From JAJPJX01 sp964568355 (GTDB lineage: Bacteria > Acidobacteriota > Terriglobia > Bryobacterales > Bryobacteraceae), in contig CAZMRK010000203.1 of NCBI GenBank assembly GCA_964568355.1, positions 1 to 10,333 of the forward strand: DNA of 10,333 nt. The letters run 5' to 3'. This document shows positions 1-5,875 of this stretch, in pieces; the first letter of the stretch is position 1; each line of letters opens with the position of its first letter. The translations under genes and the position numbers were made by a program. Below the pieces are notes generated by a model, which was given only the letters and a program-made list of their open reading frames with translations, was not told the origin of the DNA and did no database searches.

Positions 1-816
1 GGAAAGAATCACCGGGCGTCCGCTCAACCGCCACCACCACTCGCCTGCCAAGCCCACGGCACCGGCCACCAACCGGGGGACCGCAACCGTGCGCAGCCTT
101 CGCCCAGCCAGGTTCGCGGCAGCGGCACCGAATTCGGTCCAGGATACCGCCTTAGGACCGGCAAGGAAATAGGTTTTCCCAGCCTCCGGGGCAGTCGCCG
201 CCGCCAGCAGACCTTCTACGAGATCCTTCACATATATAACACTGAAAAAACGCTCTCCACTCCCGATCTGTAACATCCAACCCCTAACCGCGGGACGGAT
301 CATCTGGAAGACGTCGCCGTCCCGGGGCCCATATACCACCGGAGGACGCACGACGATCGCGCGGCTGGCCAGAGCGGCCCCCCAGACGATCCGTTCAGAT
401 TCGAGCTTGGAGCGGCCATAGGCGCTCACCGGATGGGGTTCGGCCGATTCGGTGAGCGGTTCTCCGGTTTCGCTTGGCCCGGCCGCCGCCAGGCTGCTTA
501 CGTGGACGAAGCGCGCCACGCTATTGCAAAAAGAGAGGAGTCTCGCCGTGGCCTGTGCATTACCGGCTTGATAGGCGGCAGCCGATTGAGCCTTGGTCAC
601 GCCAGCCAGATGGATGACCGTGTCTACGCCTGCCAGGGCTTCGCGCAGCCCCACGCCCGTGGCGAGATCGCCATAAACCAATTCGGCGCCGGAAGATGGA
701 AGGTATCTTGGGGGACTGCGCCTCCGGACCAGACAGCGGACCGGCTGGCCGAGCGTGATCAAGCGCTCGGTCAGGTGGCTTCCAATAAATCCGCTTCCGC
801 CCGTTACCAGGAACAT
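1..816 (-). CDS. NAD(P)-dependent epimerase/dehydratase, extended SDR family (3' end cut by window edge)
   Basis: Translating the minus strand from ATG 816-814 gives 272 residues with no stop before the left edge. The N-terminus has the Rossmann glycine motif TGGSGFIG (residues 5-12), followed by YGDL (48-51), HLAG (69-72), the active-site strand VSSLAAAG (106-113), the catalytic pair YGRSK (Y133, K137) and RPPVVYGP (157-164). These define extended short-chain dehydrogenases acting on nucleotide sugars or related substrates with bound NAD(P). The substrate cannot be told from sequence; family members of this shape are usually about 320-340 residues, so perhaps 50-70 C-terminal residues are missing. 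An in-frame TGA (843-841) lies nine codons upstream, so this ATG is the first possible start; GAAGAG just before it is a weak ribosome site. It follows the DUF3047 gene by 30 nt on the same strand and is probably in its operon. Confidence 0.9.
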   Translation of the reverse strand, partial: MFLVTGGSGFIGSHLTERLITLGQPVRCLVRRRSPPRYLPSSGAELVYGDLATGVGLREALAGVDTVIHLAGVTKAQSAAAYQAGNAQATARLLSFCNSVARFVHVSSLAAAGPSETGEPLTESAEPHPVSAYGRSKLESERIVWGAALASRAIVVRPPVVYGPRDGDVFQMIRPAVRGWMLQIGSGERFFSVIYVKDLVEGLLAAATAPEAGKTYFLAGPKAVSWTEFGAAAANLAGRRLRTVAVPRLVAGAVGLAGEWWWRLSGRPVILS

Positions 817-846
817 GCGCTCTTCAGGACGTAGCGAAAATCACGC

Positions 847-1497
847 TCAGGGCGTGCTGCGGAACACCACGTCGCCGAAATAGCTTTCCGCGGAGCTCTG
901 CGTGTGCTGGCTATTGATCTGTAATCGGATCCCTTTTACCCGCGGAGCCTGCCGTCCGAAAGCCTTTTCATAGTCTGCCGCAAAATTGCGATTTTCGACT
1001 ACCCACTGATTCATCTCCGCAGGACCGGAACGGCACACAATCGCATAGATATGGACCAGCGGGATGGAACTGGCGGCCCGCATCGTACCCTTGGGAGCGG
1101 AGGTATCCCAGAGATAAGTCAACACGCGGCGATCGTTGAAGGCCACCAATACCTGGGCTGCCTGATCGTCGGTCGACACACGGCGAAAATCGCCGCCGTC
1201 CGGGAGCCTGGTCACCTTCCAGCGCCAGCTCAGATAGGGCATTTGGCCGGGGTCCACGTCGACACTGCGTTCGACGGCGAAAGACGAGCCCTGGCTCTTC
1301 AGATGCAGATAGTTACCATCGGCATCCTGAGCCGCGGAGACGTCCGGCGTACCCCGGTTCACCTTCACCTGCCAACCATCCGGCACATTGCCGCCGGTCC
1401 GCCAGGATTGGGTGTTCAGTACAATCACGCTAAGCTGTGCAGCCAAAACCAGCGAGGCACACGCTCCCGCCGCGCACAGCAAAATCAACCTCTTCAA
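847..1497 (-). CDS. Exported DUF3047 family protein
   Basis: The 216-residue product begins with a short basic stretch (MKR) and a hydrophobic segment (residues 4-20) ending LAA-Q, consistent with a Sec signal peptide and a periplasmic or secreted protein. The rest matches the DUF3047 pattern as I know it: WRWKV (91-95), an acidic stretch leading to QVLVAF (115-120), YLWDTSAPKG (128-137), a VENRNFAADYEKAFG block (167-181) and a C-terminal segment ending YFGDVVF (206-212). The molecular function of the family is unknown to me. The start codon is TTG; no ATG or GTG precedes it in frame before a stop, and a strong Shine-Dalgarno lies four bases upstream. It is divergent from the NIPSNAP gene and 30 nt ahead of the epimerase gene. 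Family assignment is by motif recall. Confidence 0.8.
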   Translation of the reverse strand: MKRLILLCAAGACASLVLAAQLSVIVLNTQSWRTGGNVPDGWQVKVNRGTPDVSAAQDADGNYLHLKSQGSSFAVERSVDVDPGQMPYLSWRWKVTRLPDGGDFRRVSTDDQAAQVLVAFNDRRVLTYLWDTSAPKGTMRAASSIPLVHIYAIVCRSGPAEMNQWVVENRNFAADYEKAFGRQAPRVKGIRLQINSQHTQSSAESYFGDVVFRSTP

Positions 1498-1559
1498 AGA
1501 CCCTCCTGTTCTTACTATCGCATTCTCCTGCTTCGTTTTGCTATAAGAGGGGAGTCGCT
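1498..1559. promoter_or_regulatory. Divergent intergenic region (DUF3047 gene / NIPSNAP gene)
   Basis: This 62-bp gap must hold the promoters of both divergent genes unless they start inside the coding regions. It contains AGGAGG for the minus-strand gene and GGGGAG (1549-1554) for the plus-strand gene, five bases before ATG 1560. The only TATA-like run is at 1542-1547; it is too close to the plus-strand Shine-Dalgarno to serve that gene with a leader, and could equally be read on the minus strand as a -10. I cannot assign a convincing -35/-10 pair to either side. Confidence 0.4.
1502..1507 (-). promoter_or_regulatory. Shine-Dalgarno that fixes the TTG start of the DUF3047 gene
   Basis: On the minus strand AGGAGG is separated by four bases (GTCT) from TTG 1497-1495. 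This is the strongest ribosome-binding site in the window and supports the TTG as a genuine start. The next in-frame TTG, three codons on, would leave a much longer spacer. Confidence 0.7.
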
Positions 1560-2333
1560 ATGAACCGCCGCACATTTTTTGCTACCGCCGCCTCCGCCGG
1601 GCTGGCCGCGGTGCCCGCGTCTGCTGCCGGCGCCTCCGCTCTTCTGGAGCTTCGCTATATTTGGATGCGCACCGGTACGCAAGTGGAGCGCACTTCTCAG
1701 TTCCTGAGCAAGTACGTGGTTCCGGCCGCCCGCCGCTTAAATATCGGCGCATTAGGATTCTTTAATGCGGTAATCGCGCAACAAAGCCCTTTTATTCTCA
1801 CGCTGACGAGTTACCCCTCGTACGAAGCCTTGGGGAGGGCGCAGGACCAGATGGCTTCGGATCGCGAATTCCGGAAGGGCTTCGAGGAGTACAACTCGAT
1901 GTCCGAATGGAGCTATATCCGCATGGAAAACAGCCTGCTGCGCTGTTTCGCCGGAATGCCCGCAGTGGTGATTCCGCCGGTCAGTAGAGAACACCCGGCG
2001 CGGGTATTTGAACTGCGCACCTACGAATCAAATAACGGGGTCGCCGCCCGCACCAAGATCGACATGTTCAATCAGGCTGAAATCGGCATTTTTCAGCGGC
2101 TCGGAATGCTGCCGGTCTTTTTCGGCGAAACGCTGGTCGGCCGCAATCTGCCCAACCTGACGTATATGCTGGCATTTGACGACCTGGCCGCACGCGAACG
2201 GCTGTGGCGCGCCTTCTCGACGGATCCGGAATGGCAAAAGCTTCGCGCCAAGCCGGAATATGCCGATGCTTTGATCGTTTCGAATATCAGCAACGCGATC
2301 CTCCGCCCGCTGCCTTTTTCGCCAATCCGCTGA
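1560..2333 (+). CDS. Tat-exported NIPSNAP family protein
   Basis: The 257-residue product has two related halves typical of NIPSNAP proteins, each expected to fold as a ferredoxin-like alpha/beta domain: about 28-125 (starting LLELRYIWMRTGT) and about 146-250 (starting ARVFELRTYES). Both open with the family's [F/L]ELR.Y strand and run into FFNA/FFGE and a later strand (TLTSYPSYEAL, MLAFDDLAARE) before a D.EW or DREF helix. The N-terminus MNRRTFFATAASAG is a twin-arginine signal (NRRTFF) with a small hydrophobic core and ASA/ASAAG cleavage region, so the protein is probably exported folded. The start is ATG 1560, preceded by GGGGAG with five-base spacing; a longer frame upstream would bury the signal peptide and overlap the divergent gene. 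Biochemical role is unknown. The thuA-like gene begins 50 nt downstream. Confidence 0.88.
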   Translation: MNRRTFFATAASAGLAAVPASAAGASALLELRYIWMRTGTQVERTSQFLSKYVVPAARRLNIGALGFFNAVIAQQSPFILTLTSYPSYEALGRAQDQMASDREFRKGFEEYNSMSEWSYIRMENSLLRCFAGMPAVVIPPVSREHPARVFELRTYESNNGVAARTKIDMFNQAEIGIFQRLGMLPVFFGETLVGRNLPNLTYMLAFDDLAARERLWRAFSTDPEWQKLRAKPEYADALIVSNISNAILRPLPFSPIR

Positions 2334-2335
2334 CG

Positions 2336-2357
2336 GTCCGGCGGGGCGCTGCCGGAC
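2336..2357 (+). terminator. GC-rich hairpin after the NIPSNAP gene
   Basis: Three bases past the stop codon, GTCCGGC (2336-2342) and GCCGGAC (2351-2357) form a perfect 7-bp stem with an 8-base loop. No T-run follows, so it is not a classic intrinsic terminator. It may stall polymerase, protect the mRNA end, or be incidental. It sits directly upstream of the -10-like element of the next gene, which is consistent with a boundary between transcription units. Confidence 0.35.
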
Positions 2358-2371
2358 GGCTTCCACCCCGG

Positions 2372-2377
2372 TACAAT
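2372..2377 (+). promoter_or_regulatory. -10-like TACAAT just before the thuA-like start
   Basis: TACAAT matches the sigma-70 -10 consensus at five of six bases and ends six bases before ATG 2384. Transcription would begin at about the A of the ATG, giving a leaderless mRNA, which fits the absence of any Shine-Dalgarno sequence here. The -35 position at 17-base spacing (CTGCCG, 2349-2354) is poor. Confidence 0.45.
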
Positions 2378-2383
2378 GTCTGC

Positions 2384-3208
2384 ATGCTTGTTCGCTTGCT
2401 GCTTGTGTTCGCCTTCCTGGCTTCCAGCGCTGTGGCCGCGCAGCGGGCCAAGATCGTCATGGTTGCCGGAAAGCCCAGCCATGGCCCTCGCGAGCACGAA
2501 TTCAACGCCGGAACGGCGCTGCTCGAAAAGTGCCTGCGCCAGAATAAGGGCGTCGAAACGGTCCTGGTGAAAGGGGGCTGGCCGGAGCAGGAATCGGTGT
2601 TCGACGGCGCCAGTTCCATTGTTCTTTACATGGATGGAGGCGCGGGGCATCCGATTCTTCAGGACCAGCGCCTGAACACGCTGGGGAAGTTGATGCACCG
2701 CGGCGTCGGTCTGGCCTGTTTGCACTATGCGGTGGAAGTACCCAAGGAGCGCGGGGGACCGGAGTTGCTCGAATGGATCGGCGGCTATTACGAGCGCCCC
2801 TATTCCCAGAATCCGATCAACTCGGTCGAACTGACGCAGGCTTCTCCAAAGCATCCGGTTTCGCGAGGGTGGCAAAGCTTTGAGAGCAAGGACGAGTGGT
2901 ATTACAAGATCCGCTTTAGCCCCGACGACCGGCGGGTGACGCCCATTTTGACGACGATGCTGCCAAAAAATGCGCCGGTCCGCGAGACTGTCGCCTGGGT
3001 CGTGGAGCGCGCCGACGGAGGGCGCGGTTTCGGCTTCACCGGAGGGCATTTCCACGACAACTGGGGAATTGACGCGCAGCGCCGCATGGTCCTGAACGCC
3101 ATTCTCTGGACGGCCAAGTACGATATCCCGCGATCCGGCGCCAAAGGTACGCTGGATCCAGGCGAATTGGAGCAGAACCTGGACCCCAAACCGGCGCGCC
3201 AGAAGTGA
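2384..3208 (+). CDS. Exported ThuA-like domain protein
   Basis: The 274-residue product starts with a Sec signal peptide (LVRLLLVFAFLASS, cleavage near AVAA-Q, residue 19/20). The mature part is a ThuA-like domain, a class I glutamine amidotransferase-like alpha/beta fold first named from trehalose utilisation: KIVMVAGKPSHG (23-34), SSIVLYMDGGAGHP (77-90), GVGLACLHYA with H114 (107-116), DEWYY (170-174) and the late GRGFGFTGGHFHDNW block (213-227). The tail (252-274) is charged and ends LDPKPARQK, a kind of ending I associate with planctomycete and acidobacterial members. Many such proteins sit near carbohydrate or heme-domain genes, but their reaction is not established. I chose ATG 2384 because the signal peptide starts there; an in-frame ATG at 2204 would overlap the NIPSNAP gene. 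It is followed by proC after 57 nt. Confidence 0.87.
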   Translation: MLVRLLLVFAFLASSAVAAQRAKIVMVAGKPSHGPREHEFNAGTALLEKCLRQNKGVETVLVKGGWPEQESVFDGASSIVLYMDGGAGHPILQDQRLNTLGKLMHRGVGLACLHYAVEVPKERGGPELLEWIGGYYERPYSQNPINSVELTQASPKHPVSRGWQSFESKDEWYYKIRFSPDDRRVTPILTTMLPKNAPVRETVAWVVERADGGRGFGFTGGHFHDNWGIDAQRRMVLNAILWTAKYDIPRSGAKGTLDPGELEQNLDPKPARQK

Positions 3209-3256
3209 CCGGCCGGCGACGATTCGGGATCGAAGGCAGTGCGGATCCGTGCAGCT

Positions 3257-3262
3257 AAGGGA
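3257..3262 (+). promoter_or_regulatory. Probable Shine-Dalgarno for proC
   Basis: AAGGGA lies three bases before ATG 3266. It is a short-spaced, partial match but favours this ATG over the in-frame GTG at 3239, which would add nine residues absent from typical ProC proteins. Confidence 0.45.
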
Positions 3263-3265
3263 CAC

Positions 3266-4108
3266 ATGATCGATCTTCAGAAACGCATCGCGATCCTGGG
3301 CGCGGGAAACATGGGAGCGGCCCTGATCGGCGGGATGCTCAAGGCCGGATTCGCCGGGGCGAGCCAGATCGTCGCTACGGTCCGGAGCCTGGAACGCGCC
3401 GAAGAAGTGGCCGCGAAATACGGCGTGCAGACAACGGCGGGCGGGAACTGCGAGGCAGCCGCCTCGGCCAGCCTGATTGTCCTGGCCGTCAAGCCGCCCA
3501 CCGTACCGAAGGTGCTGGCGGAGATCCGTAGCGTATTGCACGAACAGCAGGTGCTGGTTTCGCTGGCGGGCTCGGTCACGATTTCTCTCATCGAAAAGCT
3601 GATTCACAAACGCATGCCGGTATTCCGCGCGATGCCGAATATTCCGGTGGTGGTGGAAGAGGGCGCCACGGCGATCTCCGCCAATGCCTTCTGCAATCCG
3701 GAGCATCGGCAGGTGGTGGAGCGGCTGTTTCGGTCGGTGGGAGTGGTGGTGACGGTGGACGAAGACCTGATGCACGCCGTCACGGCTCTGTCCGGAAGCG
3801 GGCCGGCTTACATTTACATGGTCATCGAAGCGCTGATCGATGGCGGAGTGAAGATGGGGCTTTCGCGCGAGGCTGCGACACGCCTGGCGGAACAGACCGT
3901 GCTGGGCTCGGCCAAACTGGTGCGGGAAACAACGCTTCATCCAGCTATTCTGCGCGACCAGGTTACGACGCCGGGAGGCACCACGATTGCTGCCATCCAC
4001 GAACTGGAGCGCCACGGGCTGCGCTCCATGCTGATCTCCGCGATCGAGACGGCTACACGCACTTCGGAAGTGCGGACCCAAGCACTGCTCGCCAAGTTTG
4101 GCGATTAG
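3266..4108 (+). CDS. proC: Pyrroline-5-carboxylate reductase
   Basis: ProC catalyses the last step of proline synthesis, NAD(P)H-dependent reduction of 1-pyrroline-5-carboxylate to proline in the cytosol. The 280-residue product has the usual length and all family landmarks: the N-terminal Rossmann motif ILGAGNMG (10-17), VLAVKP (72-77), the RAMPNIP loop (121-127), ALSGSGPAY (174-182) at the dimer/active site, and the C-terminal ProC signature RDQVTTPGGTTIAAIHELE (230-248). Nothing is missing or truncated. No proline or glutamate pathway gene is next to it, so the neighbourhood adds nothing to the call. It begins 57 nt after the thuA-like gene and ends 131 nt before the ymdB-like gene. The long reading frame on the opposite strand is a shadow. 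Confidence 0.97.
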   Translation: MIDLQKRIAILGAGNMGAALIGGMLKAGFAGASQIVATVRSLERAEEVAAKYGVQTTAGGNCEAAASASLIVLAVKPPTVPKVLAEIRSVLHEQQVLVSLAGSVTISLIEKLIHKRMPVFRAMPNIPVVVEEGATAISANAFCNPEHRQVVERLFRSVGVVVTVDEDLMHAVTALSGSGPAYIYMVIEALIDGGVKMGLSREAATRLAEQTVLGSAKLVRETTLHPAILRDQVTTPGGTTIAAIHELERHGLRSMLISAIETATRTSEVRTQALLAKFGD

Positions 4109-4149
4109 CGCCGCGGCCGGGAGATTCGGTTCGTCCGCTTGCTTTCGCG

Positions 4150-4177
4150 CGCGGTTCCGTTCCACCGCCGAACCGCG
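4150..4177 (+). terminator. Inverted repeat downstream of proC
   Basis: CGCGGTTC (4150-4157) and GAACCGCG (4170-4177) are perfect 8-base arms around a 12-base loop, 41 nt past the proC stop. No T-run follows. It may mark the end of the proC transcript. The rest of the 131-bp gap holds no ORF of note apart from the dyad just before the ymdB-like gene. Confidence 0.35.
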
Positions 4178-4218
4178 AACAGCAGGGGGCGGAGCTCACG
4201 GGTCGGAGCACTGGTCTC

Positions 4219-4233
4219 GTGTTACCGTGACAC
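4219..4233. promoter_or_regulatory. 15-bp near-palindrome overlapping the putative ymdB -10
   Basis: GTGTTAC and GTGACAC flank a single central C (4226) and match as inverted arms at six of seven positions, an operator-like dyad. It overlaps the hexamer GACACT (4229-4234), which ends five bases before ATG 4240 and is the only -10 candidate for a leaderless start here. The overlap would suit a repressor site; the regulator is not identifiable. Confidence 0.35.
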
Positions 4234-4239
4234 TAGTAC

Positions 4240-5022
4240 ATGAATATTTTGTTCATCGGGGATATATTTGCCTCAGCGGGCCGGCGGATGGTAGCCGACC
4301 ACCTGCAGGACATCGTAGCGACGAATCAGATCAACCTGACGATCGCCAACGGAGAGAATTCTGCGGGAGGATTCGGCATCACACCTTCCATCGCGGAGGA
4401 ACTGTTTAGCCTGGGGATCGACGTCATCACCACGGGCAATCATGTCTGGGATAAGAAGGAGATCGTCGAGTATATGGCGCGCCAGCCAAAGCTGCTTCGT
4501 CCGATCAACTACCCTCCGGGCGTGCCCGGCCGGGGCTGTACGGTCGTGCAGACACGCAACGGCGTCTCCTGCGCCGTGATTAATCTGCAAGGCCGGACCT
4601 TTATGCCTTCTACCGACTGCCCTTTTCGAAAAATGGATCAGCTTCTGGAGGAATTGGATCCAAGCGTGAAGGTGAGATTTATCGACTTTCATGCCGAGGT
4701 GACCAGCGAAAAGATGGCGATGGGCTGGTACCTGGACGGACGCGTCTCGGCAGTGGTGGGCACGCATACACACATTCCCACGGCGGATACCAGGATTCTG
4801 CCGGGCGGAACGGGATACCAGACGGATGTGGGGATGACGGGTCCCTACGAATCCGTGATCGGCGTAAGGAAAGAGATTATTTTCGAGCGTTTCCTGAATG
4901 CGCTGCCGGTTCGGATGGAGGCAGCAAAAGGTTCGCCCGAATTTCATTCGGTGATTCTGACGGTGGATGAGTCGACGGGCAAGACCGTGGCGCTCCGTCG
5001 GCACACTGTACGTGGCGACTAG
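4240..5022 (+). CDS. ymdB: YmdB-type metallophosphoesterase (TIGR00282 family)
   Basis: The 260-residue product is a full-length YmdB-family protein. In Bacillus subtilis YmdB is a dimetal phosphodiesterase acting on cyclic nucleotides such as 2',3'-cAMP and affecting biofilm and motility decisions. The metal-binding set is complete: D8 in ILFIGDIF, E39-N40 in ANGENSAGGFG, N67-H68 in TTGNHVWD, H151 in DFHAE, and H176/H178 in GTHTHIPTAD. The later TDVGMTGPYESVIG segment (195-208) is also characteristic. It has no signal peptide and should be cytosolic. ATG 4240 matches the family N-terminus exactly; no Shine-Dalgarno precedes it. In firmicutes ymdB usually follows rny, but no rny is present here; instead a diguanylate cyclase gene starts 8 nt after the stop. 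The in vivo substrate in this organism is unknown. Confidence 0.93.
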   Translation: MNILFIGDIFASAGRRMVADHLQDIVATNQINLTIANGENSAGGFGITPSIAEELFSLGIDVITTGNHVWDKKEIVEYMARQPKLLRPINYPPGVPGRGCTVVQTRNGVSCAVINLQGRTFMPSTDCPFRKMDQLLEELDPSVKVRFIDFHAEVTSEKMAMGWYLDGRVSAVVGTHTHIPTADTRILPGGTGYQTDVGMTGPYESVIGVRKEIIFERFLNALPVRMEAAKGSPEFHSVILTVDESTGKTVALRRHTVRGD

Positions 5023-5030
5023 CAGAACCC

Positions 5031-5873
5031 ATGTTTCCGGGGCTTTCGCATTCGCTGGCCATCTATGCGGGACTCCAGGCGGCGGGCGCCGCGCTCCTCA
5101 GCCTCCTCTTTCTGGTGCTGTGGTTCCGCTTTCGCCAGCCCGAATGGAAAGCGTGGAGCGGCGCATGTGCGATCCAGGCTGTAGCCGCGGGAGCCGGGAT
5201 CAGCTACCTGCATGCCGGCGGGACCGCCCCGCTGGCCGGCTTCCTTTTCGCCGAGCTCGTATTCGCGCTTCTCGCCGTCATGGCGGTGCGAACGACTTGC
5301 GCCTCGGCAAGGGAGCGGGATGGCGCGCTCAAGCAGATCTCGCAGGAACTGCAGCGCCTGCGAGACAAAGACCGGAAGGGGTTGGAATCCGACCGCCTCA
5401 CGGGGTTGCTGAATCAGGCTGCCCTCGCCAGCCGCATGGATAGCATCGAACATTTCCATGGGGTGGTAGCGGTTTGCGACGTCGACAACTTCAAAGCCAT
5501 GAACGACCGGTTCGGTCATCTGGCTGGCGATGAAATTCTGCGCAACGTCGGACAACTGCTGCGGGCTTCGGTTCGAGCTGAAGACGAAGCCTTCCGCTGG
5601 GGCGGCGACGAGTTTGTCATCCTGTTTCTGAACCAGGAGCACGAGATGGCTGCGCGCAGAATGCAGGAAGTGGAGCAACGCCTGCGAGGGTTTCAGGTTC
5701 GTGGAGAGGGGCAGGTACCCATTCTGATTAGCTGGGGCATTTCCGTGTCGCACGGCGGGCGTTTACGGGACGCCCTGGATGCGGCCGATCGCGAAATGTA
5801 TGCGATGAAGCGCCGACAGGCGAATCGTCAGGGGGAAGCATCCGCCGGCACTCCGCAGAATGCCGGCGGATAA
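5031..5873 (+). CDS. Membrane-bound diguanylate cyclase (GGDEF domain)
   Basis: The 280-residue product should make c-di-GMP from two GTP. The N-terminus (about 1-88) is hydrophobic with roughly three membrane segments (9-32, 44-60, 67-87), then a charged, likely coiled linker (91-118). The GGDEF domain runs from DRLTGLLN (121-128) to about 265. It keeps metal ligands in CDVDNFKAMNDRFGH (D150), the active-site GGDEF itself (191-195), and an I-site RAED (182-185) exactly five residues upstream of it, so product inhibition is expected. DREMYAMK (253-260) closes the domain. All catalytic residues are intact. No EAL domain is present. The gene follows the ymdB-like gene by 8 nt without a clear Shine-Dalgarno, suggesting co-transcription. 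Its last ten codons form a hairpin. The membrane part is too short to identify a known sensor. Confidence 0.93.
   Translation: MFPGLSHSLAIYAGLQAAGAALLSLLFLVLWFRFRQPEWKAWSGACAIQAVAAGAGISYLHAGGTAPLAGFLFAELVFALLAVMAVRTTCASARERDGALKQISQELQRLRDKDRKGLESDRLTGLLNQAALASRMDSIEHFHGVVAVCDVDNFKAMNDRFGHLAGDEILRNVGQLLRASVRAEDEAFRWGGDEFVILFLNQEHEMAARRMQEVEQRLRGFQVRGEGQVPILISWGISVSHGGRLRDALDAADREMYAMKRRQANRQGEASAGTPQNAGG
5841..5870. terminator. Perfect 10-bp hairpin inside the last ten codons of the cyclase gene
   Basis: TCCGCCGGCA (5841-5850) and TGCCGGCGGA (5861-5870) are perfect inverted arms around a 10-base loop, ending directly at the TAA stop (5871-5873). The convergent NHL-repeat gene stops at 5876, so this hairpin lies at the meeting point of both units and could end transcription from either side. 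There is no T-run on either strand, so an intrinsic terminator is not certain. Confidence 0.55.
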
Positions 5874-5875
5874 GC

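Noticed and set aside
1542..1547. TATAAG as a -10 for the NIPSNAP gene
   Set aside because: A transcript starting from it would begin within or after the GGGGAG ribosome site, which would then be useless.
433..1563. Plus-strand frames at 433-834 and 1051-1563
   Set aside because: They are antisense to the epimerase and DUF3047 genes, which have clear family motifs.
2204..2383. Longer N-terminal form of the thuA-like protein from ATG 2204
   Set aside because: It would overlap the NIPSNAP gene by 130 bases and place 60 residues before a clear signal peptide.
2093..4165. 690-codon open frame on the minus strand across NIPSNAP, thuA-like and proC genes
   Set aside because: It is antisense to three convincing genes, its translation is rich in R, H and Q with no recognisable domain, and long antisense frames are expected in GC-rich DNA.
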